Shown piece after piece: positions 7,567-14,454 of a stretch of DNA of 22,789 bases; position 1 is the first letter of the stretch; each line of letters starts with the position of its first letter. The position numbers were made by a program, and so were the translations under genes. The notes below the pieces were generated by a model. The model was given only the letters and a program-made list of their open reading frames with translations. It searched no databases and had not been told where the DNA came from. Origin of the DNA: a virus; IMG/VR virus record IMGVR_UViG_3300046167_000392, positions 1 through 22,789 of that record; one strand, 5' to 3'.

Positions 7567-10500
7567 ATGTCTACTCCTAGAAGACAAGTTATAGAATCTA
7601 ATATAGAAAATTCTTTACAAAGAGAACAGGAAGCACAACAAGCTCCTGCTTTTCAGTCAGGCACAGGTACAGGCCCAATATTAAATAATTTTACATCTCA
7701 AGCTTTAGGACAGGTGCAAGGTTATTTAACTCAAGGTGCTCAAAATATTGTTAGTCATAAACAAGAAGAGCAGTTTATAAGTGGTGCTATGGACTACCTA
7801 CAAGGTAAAAGTGTAGAAGAGTTACAAGAGAATTCAGGTAGAAACTTGCATAGAAATAAAGGCTATATGGTATTAGATGTTAATAATAAATTTACATCTT
7901 TTTTAAATGAGTTTAAAAATAAAATAGGTACAGATTATTATTCACAGTCTCCTGAAGAATTTAAGGAAACATCTTCAACACTTTTTGGAGAACAACTTAA
8001 AGGTTTAGACCCATTAACAGGTAATATGTTTAAAGAAAAATTATTGCCTATGCTTCCACAACTTACTGAAATGCATATGGTAGCTCACGATAACTTTAAT
8101 ACAGGGGAAACTATTAAAGCAGTAAAGGAAACTATTGGAACTATAAATAAAAATAGTAGTGAAGACGATGTTCTTCAAACTATGTTAGACATAAAGGCTA
8201 CAACAAGCTCACTAAATCCTGAACAACTAAATGCTTCTATAACTAATGGCATTTTAGAATCGTTAGTACAAAATGATAACCTTTATTCTTATCAGGCTTT
8301 TAGAGATAGTATGTATTGGAAAGACTTGCCTCTGGACCAAAAAAATAGTCTTAGTAGCGCATATAGTAAAACAGTAGGGAAAATTATTTCTAAGTTTGAT
8401 TTAGAAACAGAAGAAAAATTTAACGCTATTATAAAAGAATACAATAGTATTAATGGTTCTATGAATGATACAGCCTTTAGAGATGCAATGTTGGGTGTAT
8501 TTAAAGAACAAGGTATACGGAAAGAAGATATTCTTTCTTCTTACTTTGATACAAAAATAACAGAAAAAAAGGCTAACGTAGAAAAACTTAATATAGTAAA
8601 CTTAAGAAATGCTATGATTAAAGACACTAATTATGACACACAAAGGCTTGCAGAAACATTATCTATTCATCTAAATCAAGAAAATAAAACATTAAACATA
8701 GAAGGTATTGGAGAGGTACTTAATGGAAAGACCCCTTATAATATTGGATTAGCCGATGAAGATTCTAAAGGAGTAGATGATGTATCTATAGCTATAGCAT
8801 CAACAAAATTTTCAGCGGAAGAAGTTAATGCTTGGTCTGAGAAAGGTGGCCCAGATGGAGAGATACAAAAGTATATCTCAACGTATTACGATAGGAAATT
8901 AAAAAAACCTATTACACAATATAATGAAGAAATAGAAAGAGTAATGGCGTCTACTGCAGACCAAATTAAAGACCTCGGTAACTTAGAATATGGAAACTTT
9001 ACTAAGACAGTTAATGAGTTAACATTTAAATATGGTAACGGTATGATTACTGAAAAAACTCTTGAGGAAGGATTAAAAAAAGCTATTGCTGCTCCTAACC
9101 TTCCTGTAACCCAAGCCATGTTTGCTTTAGGTCCTAATATAAAATCTAATCGTAGAGATAAACTTTATCAAGACCAAGTAAGAGAAAAAGTAACCCGCCT
9201 AAACAATGACTTAGCTGGTATTAATACTGAGTATAACGAAACTCTTACAAAGTTATTTAAGGATACTATACCTGAGGTTGAAGATATTGATGAAGTAAAA
9301 CAAACTTACCAGGCTAAGGTATTAAACGCAATTCAAGATTCAAATTTAGACCCTGCTATTGTTAATAAAGCTGTACCTTTAGTACAATTAGAAAACGCAA
9401 TTAGCGCCGCACAAAAAGAAAGAGCGTATCAAGAAGTAATTTTAAAAACGTCAAGACAATACCAAAAAACAAATGGTGACTTTCCAAAAGATAAAGATGG
9501 TCTTTATTTAAACGCTTCTATATTAGACAAAGGTTTTAATGAGCAGCTAAATAGTAATGTTACAAATCGTGTAGCAGAAGAATCAACTAGACCTATTCCA
9601 CTAGCACCAGCTTCTGAAGGTATATCACCTCTTGATGTAGCAGACACTATTATTGACACAAAGTATATACCAAATAAATATAAAAGTCTAGGTATTTCTG
9701 ATATAATTTTTAATGCAAGTGACACAGAATTAGATGTGTCTGCGGCAGCTAGAATACAAAGCGAGTCAATTCTTTATAGTGCACTAAAAAAAGAAGGATA
9801 TCCCTATCTTGCTCAACAATTAGGTACTGCTAAAGACCGAGCTTTATTAGAAACTTTAGAAAATAATAGAGAACTTTCAGGAAGTTTTGAAGGCGCTCTA
9901 CGTGAAACTATTGCTTCAGGCTCACAATTAAATCCTGTAGTCTATAAAGAAGTTATTACAGAACTAGATGAGTTTATTGAAAACGAGTATAAATTAAGTG
10001 ACCTTATTATATCAGGTGATAACACTGATTATATTACATCTACACTTCATATGATAGCTGCAGAGACTCTGATAAAAGATAGTGGTGGAAAAAAATCACA
10101 GAGTATGAAGACTATTAAAAAGAGACTTAGTAATTTTATGAGAGATAATGTAGTCACTGTTAAAGACTCGGGTGTTACAAGCACTTTAATCCATAAAAAC
10201 CCAGATGAATCTTTCATGGGTTATATGTTTCAGGGAGCGTATGCAGACGTTATTAAACCTAAAGCCGTTCCTGATATAGTTAGAAAATTCTTAATAGACA
10301 AAGAAAGTACATTAGATAAAGAAAAGAAAGACGTAACAACTACTTTAACAACAAAAGTAAAAGTCGTAGATTCTTTATTTAAAACTGTGGGTATTGGAGA
10401 AGCAAAGGGCAATATATTTAGTAGAAACATGGGTGTTAATATTACGTATAATTCTAAGGTAGGTACGGCGGTTGTAAGAATGCAACCTGCTTATGCAAGT

Positions 10501-10689
10501 AAAGCAGAACAAAGTGCTTACATTGCTAATGGAGGAAAAGTAACTTTAGATGTAATAGACTTACAAGAAGTAGGTAAATGGTATACAAAAACATATAAAG
10601 ACGAGCTACTAGCAAAAGTAAAGCGAAAGCAGAAAAGACAGCGAGGAACTGTGGATGCTATGTCTTATACTGTTTTTGGTATGTTATAG
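7567..10689 (+). CDS. Internal virion / ejection protein (T7 gp15-like)
   Basis: This 1040-residue protein lies two bases after the gp14-like gene. T7 gp15 is 747 aa, so this one is distinctly longer. It is highly charged, helical and rich in Lys, Asn, Glu and Thr, with a Gln-rich N-terminus (SLQREQEAQQ) and a Gly/Thr segment near residue 30. I see no signal peptide, membrane span or lytic transglycosylase motif. In T7, gp15 forms the periplasmic tube of the ejection machine together with gp16. The role here is inferred from order, size and general character, since sequence similarity in this family is weak. The gene looks more A+T-rich than the capsid gene. An intrinsic terminator begins 14 nt after the stop. 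Confidence 0.8.
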   Translation: MSTPRRQVIESNIENSLQREQEAQQAPAFQSGTGTGPILNNFTSQALGQVQGYLTQGAQNIVSHKQEEQFISGAMDYLQGKSVEELQENSGRNLHRNKGYMVLDVNNKFTSFLNEFKNKIGTDYYSQSPEEFKETSSTLFGEQLKGLDPLTGNMFKEKLLPMLPQLTEMHMVAHDNFNTGETIKAVKETIGTINKNSSEDDVLQTMLDIKATTSSLNPEQLNASITNGILESLVQNDNLYSYQAFRDSMYWKDLPLDQKNSLSSAYSKTVGKIISKFDLETEEKFNAIIKEYNSINGSMNDTAFRDAMLGVFKEQGIRKEDILSSYFDTKITEKKANVEKLNIVNLRNAMIKDTNYDTQRLAETLSIHLNQENKTLNIEGIGEVLNGKTPYNIGLADEDSKGVDDVSIAIASTKFSAEEVNAWSEKGGPDGEIQKYISTYYDRKLKKPITQYNEEIERVMASTADQIKDLGNLEYGNFTKTVNELTFKYGNGMITEKTLEEGLKKAIAAPNLPVTQAMFALGPNIKSNRRDKLYQDQVREKVTRLNNDLAGINTEYNETLTKLFKDTIPEVEDIDEVKQTYQAKVLNAIQDSNLDPAIVNKAVPLVQLENAISAAQKERAYQEVILKTSRQYQKTNGDFPKDKDGLYLNASILDKGFNEQLNSNVTNRVAEESTRPIPLAPASEGISPLDVADTIIDTKYIPNKYKSLGISDIIFNASDTELDVSAAARIQSESILYSALKKEGYPYLAQQLGTAKDRALLETLENNRELSGSFEGALRETIASGSQLNPVVYKEVITELDEFIENEYKLSDLIISGDNTDYITSTLHMIAAETLIKDSGGKKSQSMKTIKKRLSNFMRDNVVTVKDSGVTSTLIHKNPDESFMGYMFQGAYADVIKPKAVPDIVRKFLIDKESTLDKEKKDVTTTLTTKVKVVDSLFKTVGIGEAKGNIFSRNMGVNITYNSKVGTAVVRMQPAYASKAEQSAYIANGGKVTLDVIDLQEVGKWYTKTYKDELLAKVKRKQKRQRGTVDAMSYTVFGML

Positions 10690-10702
10690 TTAATTATATA
10701 TT

Positions 10703-10728
10703 AGAGAAGGAGTATTCCTTCTCTTTTT
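10703..10728 (+). terminator. Intrinsic terminator between gp15-like and gp16-like genes
   Basis: AGAGAAGGA and TCCTTCTCT form a perfect 9-bp stem around a 4-nt GTAT loop, followed by four more T residues. It sits in the 54-nt gap before the gp16-like gene, whose own AAGGAGG site follows within 15 nt. It should lower transcription of the downstream genes relative to those upstream. Confidence 0.75.
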
Positions 10729-10743
10729 ACTTAAGGAGGTTTT

Positions 10744-11985
10744 ATGCCTAAAGAATTAAATGAAGAAGAAGAAGAAAAAACTACTTTTAGTTTAGTGTCT
10801 GACGAAATGGGTAGCGTAGGAACTAGAAACTTTCAAGCCCGTGTAGACGAACAAGTAGGGTTTTTGGGAAATGTTGGTTTAGGGGTTGGATATGCTTATA
10901 AGTATTTAGAAAGAAAAGTAAGAGATGAGTCCCCTAAAGCGTTTGAAAAAAGGAAGATTGATTACGACCCCAATGAAAATGGCACAGGTCTTTCTAAAGA
11001 AGGAGTAGACTTTATAAACGCCGTTGGAAAAGGGCTAGTTAATATTGAAACTATATTTGACCTTAACTCTCCTGAATTTATTGACCCTGATTTAGATTTA
11101 GAAGAGATATACGACGAGGCTACTGAAGGTATCCCAACAAAGTATCACGTTGATATTTTAGCTTACGGTAATAGAGCAGGTATTATGAGGGCTAGGCAAC
11201 GTGTTCTAGATGATATGCAAAGGCATGACATAATGAGTAAGCAATTTGGTTTTACTGTTACCCAAATGGCAGGTTCTTTAATAGATGTAGACTTACCCCT
11301 TATGCCCTTCTTTGGCGGCGGTAAGTTGTTAACAACTACAGGTAATGCAGTTCTTAAACAGAGTATTAAAACAGGTCTTGCATCAGGTACTGCGTCAGGT
11401 GCTTTAATAGGCGGTGTTATAGCTACTAGTAAAGAAGGTGCAGGTGCATCAGACGCTATGTTGTTTACAGCATTAGGTGCTATAACAGGTGGTGTTATGG
11501 GTGCAGGTACTGGTGCTATAGGACAAATGTACGCTAATAAATTAACAAAGTTAGGTGATGATTTAGTAGAACGTGTTTCTAAAGAAGGGGAAGGACCAGA
11601 TGGTGTTGTTACTCCTGAAACAGCAGTAGTTCCACCTAAAGTGAATGAAACCTTTAAACCCTTGCCTACGGGAAAAGATACTATAAAAGGAGAAATTTTT
11701 GAAACACCTAAGAGAAAGAAGGGTGAACCTAAGCGTACTAAAAGAACAAGTTCTGGCGGAGAATCTTTAAGTAAAACTTCAAATGATGTTATAGATAATG
11801 TTACTAAGGATTTAGATAGTATAGACTTTCTTAAAAGAAGAGTGGAAGCAACAAAATCTGCAGCGTTTTATATAGCTTCTATTCCAGGAGTAATGAGAGC
11901 TTTTGGTGTAGGTCTAGGTTTTAAAATGTTTAAATCAGATGCGTCAGTACTTCAATTGGATATCTGCAAGAGTTGTAGAAGGTAA
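10744..11985 (+). CDS. gp16-like internal virion protein, segment 1 (N-terminal)
   Basis: This segment holds the ATG start, preceded by AAGGAGG. It is 413 codons as read, of which about 405 belong to the real protein and the rest follow the first shift. It begins with an acidic stretch (ELNEEEEEK). Two Gly/Ala-rich hydrophobic segments (about residues 211-227 and 239-262) could be membrane-active. A Lys/Arg-rich linker follows (around TPKRKKGEPKRTKRTSS). Its last meaningful part, FKMFKSDASVLQL, runs on into ISARVVEGNFW in the next frame if one G of the GG at 11958-11959 is removed. I find no Glu-containing transglycosylase signature in the first 150 residues, unlike T7 gp16. Confidence 0.78.
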   Translation: MPKELNEEEEEKTTFSLVSDEMGSVGTRNFQARVDEQVGFLGNVGLGVGYAYKYLERKVRDESPKAFEKRKIDYDPNENGTGLSKEGVDFINAVGKGLVNIETIFDLNSPEFIDPDLDLEEIYDEATEGIPTKYHVDILAYGNRAGIMRARQRVLDDMQRHDIMSKQFGFTVTQMAGSLIDVDLPLMPFFGGGKLLTTTGNAVLKQSIKTGLASGTASGALIGGVIATSKEGAGASDAMLFTALGAITGGVMGAGTGAIGQMYANKLTKLGDDLVERVSKEGEGPDGVVTPETAVVPPKVNETFKPLPTGKDTIKGEIFETPKRKKGEPKRTKRTSSGGESLSKTSNDVIDNVTKDLDSIDFLKRRVEATKSAAFYIASIPGVMRAFGVGLGFKMFKSDASVLQLDICKSCRR

Positions 11986-12457
11986 CTTTTGGGTTAGGTA
12001 TGGTTCAAGTACATCTTCAGCCTTTGATAATCTTATTACAATGAAAATATTAGAACATATAAGAGACATAGATAACTTTTATTTAGCTTACAAAAAAGTA
12101 AAAGGACAAGAACCTGAAACAAAAAGAGGTTTACCTATAGTAGATAAAAACACTAAGAGAGAAGTAAATAGATTAGTATTTTTAGAAATGGATGCTAGAA
12201 GCCGTGGTGGAACTTTTACTGACGATGTAAATGTATTAAAAATTGCTGATGCTGTATCAAAGTCTATGCAAGAAGCAGCAGATAGTGCACAAGCTAAAGG
12301 CATGAACCCAAATAAAAGTGTCCGTGGGTCTGGAAGTATGACTAAAAAAGGATACATTCCTAAAGTCTTTACAGGTAGAATAGGAGATATTATTAGAAGA
12401 GCGCCTGAAAATTTAAAAGCAGCTACTAGGTCTGCCTTTGTTAAAGGCCTTGTCTGA
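11939..12457 (+). CDS. gp16-like internal virion protein, segment 2
   Basis: This frame shows no ribosome binding site and overlaps segment 1, so the ATG at 11939 is unlikely to be a true start. The genuine coding part probably runs from about 11960 (ISARVVEGNFWVRYGSS) to about 12445 (AATRSAFVK). It is helical and charged, with MTKKGYIPKVFTGRIGDIIRR near the end. It continues in segment 3 as ALSDNYINI once one base of AAAGG at 12443-12447 is removed. Read alone it stops at TGA (12455-12457). Confidence 0.72.
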   Translation: MRQYFNWISARVVEGNFWVRYGSSTSSAFDNLITMKILEHIRDIDNFYLAYKKVKGQEPETKRGLPIVDKNTKREVNRLVFLEMDARSRGGTFTDDVNVLKIADAVSKSMQEAADSAQAKGMNPNKSVRGSGSMTKKGYIPKVFTGRIGDIIRRAPENLKAATRSAFVKGLV

Positions 12458-12791
12458 CAATTATATAAATATAAACCCTGCTTTTACAAAAGAAGTAGCA
12501 GATTCTTTAGCGGAAAGTATTGTTAAAAGAAGCTTAGATAAAAGTTCTAACTTAGATATTGATATGGGTGCAGGAAGTTTATTAGTAGGTGACGGTAGAA
12601 AAATGTTACAACAAACTTTAACAGAGTCTGGCCTTTCTGAAAAACAAATAAAATCTTTTATGAAAAAGCTTGAGACAAGTATTAGAGAAAAAGGTACAAA
12701 AGACTTTACAAAACAAAGAAACGAGCTAGATTTATCTGCAGAGATTATGTTACCTACTGGAGAAAAAAGTACAAATAGTAGATTTAATTAA
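12438..12791 (+). CDS. gp16-like internal virion protein, segment 3
   Basis: This is the continuation in the third frame. It carries KALSDNYININPAFTKEVAD at the start and LDLSAEIMLPTGEK before the next break. The formal TTG start at 12438 has no ribosome binding site and lies inside segment 2. After the A6 run at 12773-12778 the frame gives only seven unrelated residues and a TAA. The next frame gives VQIVDLINTNLQEVTQRYARKV, an ordinary helical continuation. This marks A6 as the shift point. Confidence 0.7.
   Translation: MLKALSDNYININPAFTKEVADSLAESIVKRSLDKSSNLDIDMGAGSLLVGDGRKMLQQTLTESGLSEKQIKSFMKKLETSIREKGTKDFTKQRNELDLSAEIMLPTGEKSTNSRFN
12773..12778 (+). other. A6 run at a frame junction of the gp16-like gene
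   Basis: Six consecutive A residues (context GGAG-A6-GTAC) lie exactly where segment 3 must pass into the next frame. Five A residues would join PTGEK to VQIVDLIN without a gap. Such a run is both a usual place for sequencing length errors and a possible polymerase slippage site. Confidence 0.6.
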
Positions 12792-12849
12792 TACTAATCT
12801 TCAAGAAGTAACTCAGAGATATGCGCGTAAAGTATCAGGGTCTTCTGCT

Positions 12850-13125
12850 TTGGCTATGGTTGGTATAAGAAGTTCAGATGATATAGAAAAAATTATTAAA
12901 GCTGCTTTAGATGAACAAGATTCTTTAGGAATACCTTTAAATAAACAGGTAAGTAGAGAAGAGCTTACTTCTATATTCTCTCATTTTACAGGTGGTCCTG
13001 TTCAAGGATACGGTAAACTTTTATCTGCTGGTAGTTTAGAAGCTCAAGGTGCTTTAGTATCTACCATGAAGAGAGGCGCTAACTTTGCGTACCTTGACCA
13101 GATGGGGACCTACTCAGGTTATTGA
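12850..13125 (+). CDS. gp16-like internal virion protein, segment 4
   Basis: This frame is open from 12730, well before the TTG at 12850 that is formally its first start codon. Protein-like sequence begins at about 12776 (VQIVDLINTNLQEV, then RYARKVSGSSALAMVGI). It continues helical and charged to ANFAYLDQMG, then reaches a TGA at 13123. Removing one G of the G4 run at 13104-13107 converts QMGTYSGY-stop into QMGPTQVIEFGNQI, which leads into segment 5. No ribosome binding site supports separate translation. Confidence 0.68.
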   Translation: MAMVGIRSSDDIEKIIKAALDEQDSLGIPLNKQVSREELTSIFSHFTGGPVQGYGKLLSAGSLEAQGALVSTMKRGANFAYLDQMGTYSGY

Positions 13126-14386
13126 ATTTGGAAACCAGATAAGTACTTATGGCGTAGCTTCTTTCATTGAGCGTGGAATTAAACCTATGTTTAGTGGCAA
13201 GTCTAGAAAAGAAATGAACGCTTTTTTAGAAGACGTTGCGTTTTTGTCAGGGGATATGAGTTTAGAACATAGAACTCTAGCAATGCACAGAAATCTAGAC
13301 GACTTTAGTACTAAAGAACGTGGACACTTTATGGATAAGCTTGTAGAGTACGGGGGAAACATGCAGTACTTGCAAGCGTATGTATCAGCTTATAACTTTG
13401 TTAGAAAAACTCAACAACGTATTTCTATGATGGGTGCTGCTGACAAACTATTTAGAACCGTATATAAGTCAATGGATAAAAATGGTAAAGTTGTAATGTC
13501 TAAACAAAATCAAAGAAGAATGCTTGATGGATATAATGCAGACTTTAATAGATTACAACAGTACGCTGACCTTATATCAGATGGTACAGTACAAATGCGG
13601 AAGACTGCGTTAGGATTTAGCTTTACTAATAAACTAAATTCTCAAACATGGTCTGATGAATTAGCAAAAGAGTTCGGAGCTAGTATACATCTAAATGTAA
13701 ACCAGGCTATACAAAAAGCTATGGCAGGAGAACAAGACCCTTGGATGTTTACTAGAATAGGAAGTCTTGCAACACAGCTTGTAACTTTCCCTATGCTTGC
13801 ATTTAATAAACAATTTTTAAGACAGATATATATGAAAGATGTTGAATCTATTACTGCAACATTATACAGTTTAGGAGCAGCTGGTGCGGTATCTGTACTT
13901 AAAGATAAGCTTAATCAAAGAGAACCAAGAAGTACTGCAGAACATGCTATTAGAGCGGTGTCATATTCTAATGTATTGGGCTGGCTTCCTATGAATACTA
14001 ACGTTATAGGAACTATATCAGGCATAGATGAACTTAGGTTTGCTAATAAATATACAGACCAAGCAGGTCTTACTCCTGTGGCTGTTAAGTGGGGAGAAGA
14101 CCTTATGAGAGTTTTACCTGCTACGGCAGCATATATAAAAGGAACAGCTGATAATAAAGATAAGAGTGCTTTTAATGCTTTACCTTATACAGGTGTTGTT
14201 GGTTGGACTAGAGCTATAAATAACGCTGGTACTCGTAATGTAGATAAGAAAACAGAAACAAGTATACTTAATGCTATGAAAGATATTGATAAATTTTATG
14301 AAAACCCTCAGTCCTTTAACTTTAAAGAGTTATGGGATGATACTGATGGTACAAGTTTATCATACTTAAAAGACATGTTTGACTAA
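13085..14386 (+). CDS. gp16-like internal virion protein, segment 5 (C-terminal)
   Basis: This is the C-terminal third of the protein. Coding probably begins at about 13106 (PTQVIEFGNQISTYG); the formal TTG start at 13085 has no ribosome binding site. The block LVTFPMLAFNKQFLRQIYMKDVES, then a Gly/Ala-rich hydrophobic stretch (LYSLGAAGAVSVL), resembles the conserved C-terminal part of large podovirus internal proteins, where an aromatic/Asn-Lys-Gln-Phe helix precedes a hydrophobic segment. The frame stays open for 433 codons and ends 9 nt before the hairpin that precedes the tail fibre. Confidence 0.76.
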   Translation: MRTLTRWGPTQVIEFGNQISTYGVASFIERGIKPMFSGKSRKEMNAFLEDVAFLSGDMSLEHRTLAMHRNLDDFSTKERGHFMDKLVEYGGNMQYLQAYVSAYNFVRKTQQRISMMGAADKLFRTVYKSMDKNGKVVMSKQNQRRMLDGYNADFNRLQQYADLISDGTVQMRKTALGFSFTNKLNSQTWSDELAKEFGASIHLNVNQAIQKAMAGEQDPWMFTRIGSLATQLVTFPMLAFNKQFLRQIYMKDVESITATLYSLGAAGAVSVLKDKLNQREPRSTAEHAIRAVSYSNVLGWLPMNTNVIGTISGIDELRFANKYTDQAGLTPVAVKWGEDLMRVLPATAAYIKGTADNKDKSAFNALPYTGVVGWTRAINNAGTRNVDKKTETSILNAMKDIDKFYENPQSFNFKELWDDTDGTSLSYLKDMFD

Positions 14387-14395
14387 TAAAATACT

Positions 14396-14415
14396 GGGGG
14401 GCCATAAGGCCCTCC
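14396..14415 (+). other. G/C-rich hairpin before the tail-fibre gene
   Basis: GGGGGGCC-ATAA-GGCCCTCC forms an 8-bp stem with one G-U pair and a 4-nt loop, 9 nt after the gp16 stop. It lacks a following U-tract, so it would be a poor intrinsic terminator in a standard system. It may block or process mRNA. A close structural counterpart sits on the other side of the tail-fibre gene at 18332-18349. Confidence 0.6.
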
Positions 14416-14427
14416 TCAACTTTAACT

Positions 14428-14454
14428 AAAGGAGGCTAGATTGGCCCTAACTAC
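14428..14454 (+). repeat. Flanking direct repeat, left copy (SD and start of tail fibre)
   Basis: AAAGGAGGCTA followed by a non-ATG start and a CCTAACT-containing first codon set. The same arrangement recurs at 18356-18381, just after the tail-fibre gene. The 11-base core is identical, GGAGG lies 5 nt from the start codon in both, and the following bases align with small gaps. It holds the ribosome binding site of the tail fibre. Confidence 0.55.

Larger units (their letters stand above)
10744..14386 (+). pseudogene. Interrupted gp16-like internal virion protein gene (five frame segments)
   Basis: Five consecutive + strand frames (10744-11985, 11939-12457, 12438-12791, 12850-13125, 13085-14386) tile this region, and each continues the previous one after a +1 shift. 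Removing one base near 11958-11959 (GG), 12443-12447 (AAAGG), 12773-12778 (A6) and 13104-13107 (G4) restores a single frame of 1212 residues plus stop, close to T7 gp16 (1318 aa). Peptides read smoothly across the repaired joints: SDASVLQL/ISARVVEG, TRSAFVK/ALSDNYIN, PTGEK/VQIVDLIN and LDQMG/PTQVIEFG. gp16 is the large ejection protein that enters the host first and spans the inner membrane. The family's lytic transglycosylase domain is not evident at the N-terminus. Whether the breaks are assembly errors, recoding or real damage is open. Confidence 0.82.

Noticed and set aside
11939-13125. Segments 2 to 4 of the gp16 region as independent small genes
   Set aside because: None has a ribosome binding site, three of the formal starts are TTG inside the previous frame, and the peptides join smoothly across each shift into one gp16-like protein.
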